The translations under genes were made by a program, and so were the position numbers. A stretch of DNA of 64,000 bases from Naematelia aurantialba (taxonomy: Eukaryota; Basidiomycota; Tremellomycetes; Tremellales; Naemateliaceae): the NCBI GenBank assembly GCA_021527695.1, contig JAKFAO010000003.1:992001-1056000 (forward strand), written 5' to 3'. Of the stretch, positions 21,717 to 33,111 are shown piece after piece. Numbering within the stretch: the stretch's first letter is position 1; every line of letters begins with the position of its first letter. The notes under the pieces are model-generated. The model was not told where the DNA came from. It worked only from the letters and a program-made list of their open reading frames with translations, and did no database searches.

Positions 21717-24190
21717 TCATCTCGCGTCGTCTTCGTCCTCTGGCAGGGGGGCCAAGAGGTCGAGGCTGAGGTAGAAGCGGTCCCAGGTATCCTCGTCCGG
21801 ATCCCGATCCGCCCAATCTCTGACCTCGAGCGCCGCCCGCACAGCCTTGGTTTCTAGGGTCTCTATCTCTTCGGCCCCGTCCGTCGCGGTCGTCATCGAC
21901 GTCGTGGTGTTGGCACCATTTACAACGTTGGGACCGTTGGAGACGTCGGGAGCGTTATGGACGTTGGGGACGTTGGAAGCGTTGGGAGCGTTGGGAAGGC
22001 TTGCAAGTGAAGTGATGGGTTCGGGGCGGCGGGGGAAAGACTCGTCTGGGCGGAGAATATCGACCATGAGATCTTCTTCTGCGTGTTGCCGCCGTGAGAC
22101 TTCAGTTTCGTCCTCCTACAACCGCGTGGATCAGCGCGCGTAGAACGCCAGCATTTGGGGCTTCGATGGCGAGGATGAAGGAGTGGAGGTGTCGAGCTGA
22201 AGGAGGATGATGCAAGACCACGACCACAATCGCAACTACAACCACAACCACAACCACAACCACAACCACAACCACAACCACAACCACAACCACAACCACA
22301 ACCACAACCACAACCACAACCACAACCACAACCACAACCACAACCACAACCACACGAAGCAACAGATGGCTGGGCATGACGGAGACCGGAAGACGACCGA
22401 AGCCGACTAACAATATCAAACTCGTCCTCCCGCTCGTCGTATTCGACATTCTCCTCGAGCTCCTCAAAGCCCGGCGCGAAGGCCGCCCAGTTGTCGGGGA
22501 CGGATGTTTGCCAGATATGTATGTCGCCCGACGTGGCCACCGAGGCGATCACAGGCTTCGTCGGGTGCCACTGCGTGTATAGTCAGCTCTGGCCTCTACA
22601 CACACCCCTTCCCCCCTTCCCGGTCTGACGTCCCTCCGGGAACAGCGTGGGGTATGAAGTCTCGATACCTGGTTTCTGGAGGGTGGACGTGATAACGAGT
22701 GGAAGAATACTCGAGGGGAACGGAGAAGGGGAAGGGCAAGGGACAGGTTACAAGTCAGATGGGTGCTTGAGACGCGACGCACGTCTGAATCTATGAGGGG
22801 CTCTTTCGGCCCCTCGAGCACTTTGACCAGGACCCCGCTGTCCCGGTCCCAGACAAACACGTTGTGGGCCGCCTTGTGCCCCGCACCGCCCATCACGTAC
22901 TCCCCATCGCCCGAGAAACCAATCGCGTTCCACGGGGTCCGGTTGACGAGGTCTTGGAATCGGTGGACAGGGGTCAGGACGCCCGTCGCCGGCGCCACGG
23001 ATAGGACGCGTAGCGCCCGGTCGGTGGCGGAGAGGATCACCTCGCTATTAGACGTGTCAGTTAAGTTGACGTGTCAGTTAAACAGTCAAACGATCAGTCA
23101 ACATCGGCCAATCAGCCAGAACGGAGGGAAACAGTCGCTCCAGCACACAGCTGATCTACGGGCGATGGACGAGCAGGAGAGAAACCGAGACGGAGACTGA
23201 CCGGCCCGAGGAGGAAAAGGCAATCTGTCGAATCGCAGAAGTGGCGACTTTGAGACGGCCCGTGACCTTGTCATCAGCCGAACTCCGTCGATAGGCTCAC
23301 CAGTCGAGTGACGGGATCCAGCGTGAGCAGCTCGCCCCCGGTCGTCCCTGCGTAGATGCGGGATCCACACGGAGAGAAAGTTCCGCACGCCAGTGTTGCC
23401 CTGCACCCTTTCAGCTTTGATAGCTTACCCTCTCGTTATGGTTTGGGGCTCGCCAGCAGAACGGGAGGCCCATGGGGATGATGCTCACCTTGTCCGCTCC
23501 TCGCCGTCGACTTGCATGTCCGCGCCCTCGCCGACCTCTACATCCTCGAGCACGGCCATGCCGCCACCCCGGCCCCCGCTCCCGCCCCGCAGGTCAACAA
23601 GCACCACCTCGTTACATGCCAAGGTAGCCAGGACGATCTTGCTGTTTCGCGGATGAAACTCGGCGGTCGAGACGGGCGCGTCGAAGCGTATCGTAAGTAG
23701 GCGGGAGGAGGACGCCGAAGCGATGCTGTGGACTGGCGTGGCTGGGGTCAGGTAGGGATTCGCCAGGACCGACAGATCCCATATGATGGCTGTCGCATCT
23801 AGAGACGCAGAAAGGAGGTATCGATTGTTTCTCGACCAGCTGCTCGTGCATCAGTCCGGCCGGCGCTCTTCGCCGAATGTTGTCATAGCGGTGTCGAGGA
23901 TGCAGAGAAGGACCGGGACGCACCAAAGCCCACCGACAGACTTGACATGGCCCTCGAGCACCCTGGCTAGTCCGCGTGTCTCGACGTCCCAGACCTCGAC
24001 GAGGCCATCGCTGCCTCCTGCTGCGAGGTAGTGCCCCGCGAACGGGCCAGAGGGGTTGAACTTGATCGAAGTGGCTTGCGAGGCCAGTGTCGAGTCGACC
24101 GCTTCGGGATACTTTTGCGCGAACGGGTCTGGGTCGTCAGCTACCCCTCCGGTCCTTCCATCGACATGACCTACTGAGCAGCTGCTGCAT
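21717..24190 (-). CDS. SWD1: COMPASS (Set1) complex WD40 subunit Swd1 / RbBP5 homologue
   Basis: Swd1 is a beta-propeller core subunit of COMPASS, the histone H3K4 methyltransferase. The start at 24190 gives MQQLL, which splices to NPFAQKYPEAVDS, the RbBP5/Swd1 N-terminal signature. WD40 blades follow: GGSDGLVEVWDVETRGLARV, then ILSATDRALRVLSVAP, YVMGGAGHKAAHNVFVWDRD, and VIASVATSGDIHIWQ. The diagnostic RbBP5 hinge is VPDNWAAFAPGFEELEENV followed by YDEREDEFDI. After an intron holding a long GTGGTT array it continues with MVDILRPDESF, an Asn/Pro/Val-rich stretch, and the acidic tail LLAPLPEDEDDAR, ending at TGA 21717. The Asn-rich stretch (PNVHNAPDVSNGPNVVNG) is not a usual part of the family. 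It is divergent from MED8 across about 160 bp, a compact shared promoter. Confidence 0.92.
22236..22354. repeat. ACCACA hexanucleotide array in a SWD1 intron
   Basis: Almost perfect (ACCACA)n, about 20 units on the plus strand, within a SWD1 intron of about 290 nt (roughly 22117-22409). The plus-strand His/Asn frame and the minus-strand poly-Val and Cys-Gly frames through it are artefacts of the repeat. Confidence 0.9.
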
Positions 24191-24350
24191 GGGTTTTGGA
24201 TCTCCGAGTCGTCGCGAACTAGAGCGACAAACGCCAACAACGTCAATCTTCGTCCTGAACCGAAAGATTCCGCCGGAAATTGAACTCTCGACGTCTTTGA
24301 TCCCTTGTGCTACTTGGTCCAACTTTGTGAACCCTCCAGTGCAGCCCATC

Positions 24351-25482
24351 ATGCAGTCGCACGGAGGTCCTCCACCCCGGCCCCAGCAGCTGCATCCGAC
24401 GCCTCCGGTCCCCCCACGTATCCCGCTGCAGGCGGTCCAGACACTCATCCCGCGACTCACGACCACCATCAACGACATTGATGCGTTTCAGCGCGTCCTC
24501 GCCGAGACCAGCATGGACGGCAGCCTTCCCAACTGGTATGTCTGGCCTAGTTCCCCACTACCACCTCTTGGTACGCTGGTACTCATGGTGATGCAGGGAT
24601 GCCCTTCTCCAGCGATACTCGCTCCTCCTGGGACGGATCAACGGTCTCGCTCAGACCATTGGCCGACTCCCCGCGGGCGGATCTGCTTCCTCTGGACTCG
24701 GCACCGCATCCGCAACTGCATCTTCAGGAGCGACCAGGACATTTCCTCCTCCTCCTCCCTCGATCTCCGCCACCACCACCACCACCACCGCCGCCGCCGC
24801 CGCGTCCTCCCAAAGCCCCGCGCTACAAGGCTTCATCGTGCATCCTCTGAACGCCCTGCCGAGCGACACCTCCAATCCGATGGCCCCAGACGTGTTCTTC
24901 CAAGTGATCAACACCCAGCTCCTCCCCTCCGTCAAAGCCGCGCGCGAGGGCCTGCTCAGCCGGCCCGAATGGGCAAGCGCGGACGAGCTGAAACGTATGG
25001 GCCCCGAGGAGCTCGGCGTAGCAGAGCAGCGCCTGCGAGACAGACTCGAGAGGGAACATGTGATGGCTCGGAAGATCCTAGAGGAGATTCAGGCTAGGGA
25101 GGAGGAGGTTGATTGGACGGTGCGGATCGGCGGGGACGAGGTAGATGCCGACGGCGACGGTGACGAAGGCCATGCCGACGGCGACGGCGATGGCGATGGC
25201 GAGGGTCCCGCCAAGGATGAGGACCGTGTGGCTACAGTCTCGGGAACGGACAAGGACAAAGACAAGGACAAGGACGACGACGACGACGACGACCTGTTTG
25301 GAGACGACGACGATGAACCAGTAGTCGTTCCATCCCCCATTCCGCAGAAACAGCAGGCGAGCAATCCGCAGGCTAGCTCCGACTCGCCGCCACCCAATCC
25401 AAGGCTAGGATGGGCGTTGACGGATTACGTGCGGTACATGGATACTGGCAAAGAACCAACGCGCCAAGACAGGGGGCCATAG
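24351..25482 (+). CDS. MED8: Mediator complex subunit Med8
   Basis: Med8 is a head-module subunit of Mediator that links activators to RNA polymerase II. Exon 1 starts MQSHGGPPPRPQQLHPTPP at 24351 and carries VQTLIPRLTTTINDIDAFQR. One 61-nt intron (24536-24596) splices PNW|DALLQRYSLLLGRINGLA. The family block GFIVHPLNALPSDTSNPMAP followed by VFFQVINTQLLP is unmistakable. A further helix (ADELKRMGPEELGVAEQRLR) precedes a low-complexity acidic tail with DGDG repeats and DKDKDKDKDDDDDDDLFGDD. The protein ends NPRLGWALTDYVRYMDTGKE and stop at 25482. The acidic tail is longer than in yeast. It shares a short divergent promoter with SWD1. Confidence 0.92.
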
Positions 25483-26272
25483 CAGTGATCGACTTGCGCC
25501 GACGTGTCTGGTCCGAGGTTCGTTAGAGCCTCGATGAGAGCCATAGTGTGATTCTACAACGTCAAGGAGCCATGAAACCTTTCTCGAACCTCCTAAGACC
25601 AGCCTCTCTCTTTCTCTTTCTCTCATCGCTCGCGACGACGGAGTCGTTCGGAACATGTAGCTACCTCTACCACGGTCAATCAACCCCTCAAGAGGGCTGT
25701 TGCTCTTCGCTGTTCCCGTGGCACCTCGGCACTGGCCGCCTAGGCTAGAGCGCGAATGGGAGCTCTTAGTTACCGCTTCTCGGGCGCTTAACAGCACGGG
25801 AGTGGCCGTGAATGCAGTGTACGATGGGACAGGCGAAGCACGACGTCTAACGAGGACGAGGTGTACCCTGCTCGACTTGTCTGACTGCAGATGCAGCGAT
25901 CGGGGCGGATCCTATGGTCGATGCTCCTCCTCACCACCTTGTCATGGTCCTGTGTTCTTCGTCGGCGCTGACGATGCCAGATGGGCGGCCATTGCCATCC
26001 TCCTGCAGTCGCTGGACATGCTATCAAACCTCACAGTCGAGCACGCTCCGGCCCTTATCTGCGACACTGTATCGACATAGCAAATCCAATGCATAACATT
26101 TATGGGCACAAGTCACGTGACCAGCCAACTTCTCGACTGTGTTAGATAGTATACCGAGTTGCGGGCAGCATAACTATTCATTTGTGTATCGTCCCTTGGA
26201 TAACAGCGCGCAGACAGCTGCTCGCCCTCTCCTTGATCACTTGTAAACAGAGCAACACCAGCGCAATGAGGG
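25483..26272. other. Intergenic region of about 790 bp upstream of GCN2
   Basis: The longest plus frame (25700-26080, 126 codons) shows no family signature, and I could not build a spliced model. I treat this as the MED8 3' flank plus GCN2 promoter and leader. A short ATG frame at 26266 overlaps the GCN2 start. Confidence 0.45.
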
Positions 26273-26286
26273 ATGTCCGAGCCTAA
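26266..26286 (+). promoter_or_regulatory. Six-codon upstream ORF overlapping the GCN2 start
   Basis: ATGAGGGATGTCCGAGCCTAA codes for six residues and a stop. It begins 7 nt before the GCN2 ATG (26273) and ends inside the GCN2 reading frame. Scanning ribosomes that use it would miss the main start. Whether the mRNA 5' end includes it is unknown. Confidence 0.4.
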
Positions 26287-29200
26287 TCGGGCCGTCCAAG
26301 AAGAGGAGCTCGAAGCGCTTCGAGCTATCTTTGAGGTTCGTCGTCGTTTTCTCGTGGGAGCCGGAATATGCGTCAAAAGATCTTCATTAGACTGGCTCGT
26401 GAATGGAGACAAGTAGTAATATCGAAGCCAGCGACTAGCTTCCGTAATATTGCCCGCAAGAATGGAGCTGACGTCTTACCCAGGACGACTGGCAAGACAT
26501 CCCGCCAAAAAAGACAGCATGGGGAACCGAGTCGGAGGGAGGATGGTGGGAGGTTAAGCTGAGGAATGACGATGGACGGGTCTCTGTCGGACTCAGGGGG
26601 CGCATGACCAAAGTACGCAAGCTCGCTCATTCAACTCCGACTGTTCTTACTGACATGACCCTGCAGCTGTATCCTGATCAAGCGCCGCCGTTGCTTCTAG
26701 TCGACCCTGTCGGCTTGACAAGTAACCACGTACACACGCTGCAGAAGCTTCTAACAGAGAGGGCAAAAGCTTCTATAGGAGCTCCTATGATCTTCGATGT
26801 GCGTCGGCTCCATTATTGGCTGAAAGAGCGTGTACATGGAACTCACACATCGACAGCTAGCGGATCTGACTCGAGAATGGATCTCGAACAATCACATTCC
26901 CTTGCCTAAAGTTGGCGAAGTGGAGCCCACGCTGATGGAGGAGATGGCTCAGCGAGAAGAAGCTCAAAGAGCTGTAAGTGGCATCGCACTGTCCTGGTTT
27001 CGGTTGCTGCAGCAATATGCTTACAGCAGTAGGCGGAAGCCGCTCAGGTCGAGGCTGAGCTTGCACAACGAAGGGCTGCAGCTGCGGAGCAAAATCGGCT
27101 CATGACTGAGAAGATCCAGCTGGACGCTTCGAGGAAAGAAGAACGTGCCCGTCAAGTCCTGCTCGAAGAAGCAGCAAAGCGTAGACAAGAGTCGCTCGCG
27201 TCGCTCGCTGACGGTGAAATGGAGATGCGAGAACTGGTTCTCGACGAACCCATCAGCGTGCCTGGGTTCGACGGCCAGTGGGTAAACTGGATGCTGTTCG
27301 GGGGCAAACGAGAGCCGTTATGGACAGTGTATACTGCGGAGCCGGACGGTGCACTCGATGGATTTCTCAAGGTCTCACTTCCCACGATCAACGTTCAGGT
27401 GGTCGACTTTTCCACCCCTTACTATTCGACAGCACAGGGGCGCAAAAGAGTGGATGCTGTGGCGGTGGAGGTCGCTAGGTTGCGCGACGTACGGTGTGAA
27501 AATGTGGTGCAGGTCTTGGGCGTCAAGAGAGACAAGAGCCCCAAAGGCTGGGAGCGGCTCATCGTGCTCGTCGAGAGAATTGAAGGCGGCAAACTGAGCA
27601 ATTGGTTGCCCAGAGATGGATACGACGAGGAGGTAGCGAGAGTGAGGATCATTCTTTTCAATGCGTTACGAGGCATTCTGAAACGCCTAGGATTACATTG
27701 GACAGATCCTATCTGGTCTCAGCGAAATTCATCGGCGGGGCGCCACCCAGAAGCGTAAGCAATCTCGTCGTCTCCGCGCGCACCACTGACGTGGTCTGTA
27801 GAGCTCGACCTAGATTGCATCTATATGAACCCCTCTCACACTCACGTTGTCCTCAAGGTTTCGGGCACAGGATATAGCAAGCGTATTGCGGATCTTCATC
27901 GTTCAAACCCTTTTCTCCGATCATACGAGGACAACGTCCCCGAGTCGTGGCTGTCTCCCGACGAGATAGACTCGCCGCAATCGTACTCCGCCAAGCGGGA
28001 TAGCTGGAGTGCAGGCCTTGTTTTGATACAACTGCTCTTCGGTGTTAAGGTGTTATGGAAATTCCCAAGTCTTCAGACCTTGCTCCAGCATGGTGCGTCA
28101 GTCTATGCCATACCTAATGCTTATGGGTGCTAACGTTTTCAGTGCCTGGCTTGTCAGAGACTGTGGTTGAGCTGCTCCATGGCTTACTCAACCCAAACCA
28201 CAAGAAGCGATTCACCGCAGAGGAAGCGCTTGGCAAGCTCCGAACTGATGACGATATCACTCGACGAGCCATCAAGTGGCCAGCATGTACGTTGATATGG
28301 TATTTTATGCTAATGAGCTAATATATCAGCCCGTTCATTGAGTAACCCGGGTCCTCCTAGTCCGCGTAACATATTGGGAGTTTCTCCAGGAGACCGAACG
28401 CCGGGAATATTTGGCAGCATGCAACAGGCCCATGCCTCGAGGCTTTCGCGTTATAGGACAGATTTCGAAGAGGTGGAGTTCCTGGTAAGCATGTTTCTCA
28501 TTTCGTCGAGATGGGCCTTGACCCCACCACAGGGCAAAGGTGGCTTTGGTGAAGTGGTGAAAGCTCGAAACAAGCTAGATGGAAGGTCATACGCCATTAG
28601 TACGGATAAACCCTTTCCACCGACGTATCCCCTGATTTTTTTGTAGAGAAAGTCAAGCTCCGACCGGAGGACAACGAGCAGAAAGTCTATCGAGAAGTGA
28701 ACAGCCTATCGCGGGTCAGTCATCAGCACATTGTACGGTACTACGGCTGCTGGCTTGAAGATGCCGCTCGGCCGGAGCTCCTGCCCTCGTCGGAAGATTC
28801 GACTACACCTAGCGCCAATGCTCAAGCTGCCCCAACGTCGGAGGAAGAAGACATCTTCGCCACCAACTTCGATGATCTGTCCCTGTCCCGCCGAGACCAG
28901 TCGAGGAGCGCTTCGTTCCCCAGGATCCGCTTCGCTACGGAGGACGATGACGACGAAAGTGACAGCGAAGACAGCGATACCGATAGCGAGGACGAGGACT
29001 CTAGTGACGCGGCAACGGCGGCAGATCCGTCGGAATTGCGAGGGAGAGGGCCTATTGCTGTTCCGCCCAAACCGTCCATCACAGGCACTGGAACAGGTAC
29101 TACTTCGGAAGGCGGAGCGGTCCAGAGAATTCTGTACATCCAGATGGAGTTTGTGGAGAAGGCATGTCGCATCAGTGCTCTAGACGGTAAAGTAGCTGAC

Positions 29201-32200
29201 GTATTTACGTACAGCAAACGCTCAGGGAGGCAATTTCAGCTGGCTTGAGTGATGACGAGGTCTGGCGGCTGCTTGTGCAAATCTTGCAGGCTCTCGCACA
29301 TATGTCCTCCTTGGGCATCGTGCATCGAGGTGAGCGAAATCACGGATACCATTCCTGAACTGACTCGGATAGACCTCAAACCGTCAAACATCCTGCTTGG
29401 TCAGTTCTTTGTCGCCTTACTTTGAGAAGTTGACGTTTGCAGATGCAAGTGGTAATGTCAAAATTGCAGATTTTGGTCTTTCGGTGCGTGACCAAAAGTA
29501 GCGTACTGGCTAAACTTTGATAGACAACCGAAGTGTCTGCTGTCGAGCCCTCTGCCGGTGAGCATAGTGAAGATCCGGACTGGACTTCGAACATCGGCAC
29601 AAGCCTATATATTGCACCTGAAGTTGCTATCTCCCGTTCGTACAACGAGAAGGTGAGTGACGCCGTATCAAGCCTACATGCATACTCACGATGATACAGG
29701 CCGACATGTACTCTCTCGGTGTTATCTTCTTCGAGATGTGCTATGCCTTTAAGACGGCCATGGAACGAGTGCACATTCTCAATGCGATTCGCCAGCCGTC
29801 CATCACATTTCCCGCAGGATGGCCAGCGAATGTCAAGGCCAATCAGAGGGAAATCGTGTCTTGGCTTCTTCGCCACGATCCTGCTAGCAGGCCACAAGCT
29901 ACACAATTGCTCGCCAGTCCGCTTTTACCGTCTCCGGAGAAGCAAAAGGAGTACTATGATACTGCGATTGCCGGTGGGTCCTGCAACAGCTGGCTGTATC
30001 CGGGCTCACGAAAGCAGAACTGACTAATCCAAATTGTTCACAATTCCCTGCACTTCTCGAAGCACTGTTTGATACACCCTCTCGCTCTTACTCGACCTCG
30101 TTCGAGAATCGCCTCGACGACTATACCTATGATAACGACCATGACGATGAGCTGCAAGTATGGCTGACAGTGGTCGTCTCGCGCTTGGTGGATTTGCTTC
30201 AGCGGCACGGAGCATTCGAGACCAATCTTCCTTTACTGATGCCGGAGACGACGCTGCTCGATGCTTTCCCTGATCTCACACCCGTTAGATTATTAGATCA
30301 GAGCGGCAAAGTGGTACAGCTACCGTGCTCCGACTTGCTGGCGATGGCTCGATCGGCAACACGAAGGCGCATCGAGCGGATAAAGCGATACCATGTGGGG
30401 GCAAGGTACACTGAGCACGCGAGAGGTGGTCAGCCCGCTGTCACAGGACAGCTGAGGTCAGTCCACTGCCCAGTGTGATGAATCGTCAACTGACAACTGA
30501 CACCCATCAGCTTCGATATTGTGTCACCCATTCGCTCGGCTGCAGCGGATGCCGAGCTTCTTGAAGTTGTGGATAAGATTATATCCGAGTTCAGGGGGAT
30601 GCGCGGGACATCGATTGACGACTACGAATTTCACGTCAGCCATGAGTCAGGTCCGTGCTCTCCATTTCGTCTAGCTATAACATTCACGGCTCATCTCCAT
30701 AGTACTGGCAAGCATCCTCGCCTCCGTGCCAGATCGATGTCGATCACAAGTCCTCAAGGCCTTCAAAAGCATGTCGGCTACAACAAGCATTCCCCAAGCG
30801 AGGCAATATCTTTCTTCTGTCGCAGGTCTACCAAAACTCATCCTCGACGATCTGGAACAATGCTATGTGGCAGGTAGGCCGCTCTGTTTCGTAAATGTCA
30901 CGCTCTGATTCTGAACAGGCGACCTTGAGCAAATCAGGGGCAAACTCGAAACGACGTTCTCGGCCTCTCGTCGGAAGCTCACAGCTGCACTTGATGAGAC
31001 AGCCTCAATCATCAAGCTTGGTCGAGCCTGTGGGATTACCAGAAAAATCGTCTTCCGGCCGACGTTGTCGCGCAATGCTGAGGTAGGCTCAAAGGCTAAA
31101 TGCCGTCGTGGGTGCTGATTGGGCAGTTCTTCCGTGGTGGTTTCATGTTTGAATGCGTGAGGCGCACCAAACAACGCGAGCTCATTGCTTTCGGTGGCCG
31201 GTTAGTGTTATATCCCCTATAGGGACTTTACAGCTGATGGGGAACAGGTATGATTCTTTGCTTGAGCATTTTAAGCAACCCGCCCAACAGATGCAGTCTC
31301 GACGTGTCTTTGGGGTTGGCATGTCCATTGCCGTGGAGTGAGTCGTCCAAGTCTGAATGACCTCGACTTGCAATACGAACACACGGACACAGCTCATGTG
31401 TCCAGTGTCCTTGCCAAAGTCGTCCGCCGATATGAAGTTAGTTTAGCGGAGCGTTTGATGGACATGGAAAAGGTCGAGGAGCGGTCATTTGGATTTTGGA
31501 GTCCTACGGTTCGTGCCATCCTAGCGGACGGCGGCTCTCGGCTGGTAACGCCTTGCTGATCCCATCCAGCGATGTGATGTATACATTGCCGCTGGTGTCC
31601 AAGTGAACCTCGTGTCAAGACTGGGCATGACAGGCGAGCTGTGGCGGGCTGGGATCCGAGCAGATCTACAGTACGACGATGAGCGTGGCTTGGAAGAGGT
31701 AGTTGAGGAATGTCAGGATCAGAATATCTTGTTCGTCATCATATCAAGTGTCCACGACGAGGGACGAGCAATGAGCTGAAACGCTTTAGGTTCTTGGTCA
31801 TTCCGCGCTCCAACCGTCCGTCAGTCAAAGTCCGCTCGATCCTACGTCGGACAGAGGAAGAAGGTACGTCTGAGCAAGGGTTTCGAGGTTCCAACATGGC
31901 TTTACACTTGATATAGATCGCTGGCTGTATACATGATAAAGAAGCTGACGTTCGTAGTGCCCCGGAACGAGCTCACCATTCATCTCCGTCAAGCAATCAC
32001 AGAGCAACGTCGGATCGACGCGTCGTATGCTTCGGCTGAGGGGTCGATCCCGTCCGCCCAAGCGGCGGCGCTGTCGGTCGAGCCGTCTCGCGGCCACGAG
32101 GTGGACGTGCGGCTTGTGCTTCCTCCGGAACCGCTCGAGAAGAAAGGCACAAAAGGTCGTCCTGTGCGAAAATACCGACACGTCACCAAGGTGCGTGTTC

Positions 32201-32788
32201 CTCCTCCCCCCTCCCTGCACTCTTGCCACGATAGAGGCAGTCCAGCAGTGGTGGCCTGGTTGCATCGGTGGCTGCGTCTGTGGCTTCGGCTTCTTCGGCA
32301 ACTATGCCCGCCTACACCCGCTCTCTCTGTAGATGCACATGACGCTGACGGTCATCCAGTCTGTGTACTACGACAAAGCCTCTGATTTCCTACAACAGAC
32401 GAAATCGACATTACCGCTATACGGCCTCGACCTCGCGCCAGCCTTGCTCTCGCAGCTGTCTCTCGATCCGTCCTGGATATGGGAGGACGAAGCGTGGCGG
32501 CCCGTGTTGGCGCCCCTTCAGACCGCTGAGAGGCGGTACATGGAGAGCGTACGTGATGCCATCCGAGAGGGAGCACGCAAGGATGCCGCGGGCGGCGGTA
32601 CGGGCCATACAGGCGGCGGCGGCAGCAGTGGTGGTGGTGGCGGCAGCAGTGGCGGTGGCGGCGGAGGCGGCGGAGGTGGAGGGGGGCTGGGCGCAACTGC
32701 CGGCGGGACGGCGGCGAAAGGCGCAGGAGGATCAGTGTGGCTGTTCAGTGTTCGAGACGCAAGAGGTTTCTTATTACAGCTCAAGTAG
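26273..32788 (+). CDS. GCN2: eIF2alpha kinase Gcn2 (RWD, pseudokinase, kinase, HisRS-like, C-terminal domain)
   Basis: Gcn2 senses uncharged tRNA and stalled ribosomes and phosphorylates eIF2alpha, switching on general amino-acid control. All family domains appear in order. The RWD domain starts at MSEPNRAVQEEELEALRAIF. A charged coiled segment (QIQLDASRKEERARQVLLEE-like, ~27100) follows, then the pseudokinase (LVERIEGGKLSNWL, LLHGLLNPNHKKRFTAEEAL). The active kinase has EVEFLGKGGFGEVVKARN, AIKKVKLR with the ATP-binding lysine, HQHIVRYYGCWLED, IVHRDLKPSNILL and KIADFGLS. An acidic insert (28800-29040) is typical of Gcn2. The HisRS-like domain has VVVSRLVDLLQRHGAFETN and FDIVSPIRSAAADAELLEVV. 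The C-terminal dimer/ribosome domain ends WLFSVRDARGFLLQLK. About 17 short introns. Oddity: a run of more than 25 mostly Gly/Ser residues just before the last beta strand. Confidence 0.93.
32593..32700. repeat. GGC/GGT-rich coding repeat (poly-Gly) in GCN2
   Basis: A GGCGGC/GGTGGT tract in frame in the GCN2 C-terminal domain. It codes glycine with interspersed Ser-Ser pairs. Confidence 0.85.
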
Positions 32789-33111
32789 CCAGTAGCCTAT
32801 CCGACCTATTCATTCTACAGTATTCATTCTACAGTAGTGGCTCAATTATCCCTCGTACCAAACGGGGCAATAAGCAATAGACTCATCCAGACCAGTCAAC
32901 AAGGCATCCATCTTCATCTCATCAGCTCGTCTATGCATTCCTGGCCGGCTTTCTGCCATGCTTCATGCATTCTGCCATGCTTGTACGTTCTGCCATGCTT
33001 ATACGTTCTGCCATGCTTTATACATTCTGCCGTCTGTATGCTTCATGCTGGACTCATCAAGCTTTGTGCGTTCATCTTGTACTTCTAGAGCCGCAGACTA
33101 TGGGCAGTTGG
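32789..33111. repeat. Convergent 3' flanks with TCTGCCATGCTT repeats
   Basis: Between the ends of GCN2 (+) and RPN2 (-). Four to five imperfect copies of an 18-21 bp unit containing TCTGCCATGCTT with TACGT or CATTC occupy about 32951-33035. ATTCATTCTACAGTA is also duplicated at 32808-32835. No gene is seen. Confidence 0.7.

Noticed and set aside
22236..22354. CRISPR-like array
   Set aside because: The repeats are contiguous hexamers without spacers, in a eukaryotic intron.
22207..22410. Plus-strand ORF of alternating His and Asn
   Set aside because: It is a six-frame artefact of the ACCACA array inside a SWD1 intron; no coding signal flanks it.
22102..22552. Minus-strand poly-valine and Cys-Gly frames
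   Set aside because: Same array read in other frames. The SWD1 exons on either side splice across it.
24250..24345. tRNA-like TTGAACTCTCGACG..GATCCC stretch near the MED8 start
   Set aside because: No T-arm or acceptor stem could be paired on either strand.
25700..26080. Plus-strand 126-codon ORF upstream of GCN2
   Set aside because: No domain, no splice-consistent extension and no known family; treated as intergenic.
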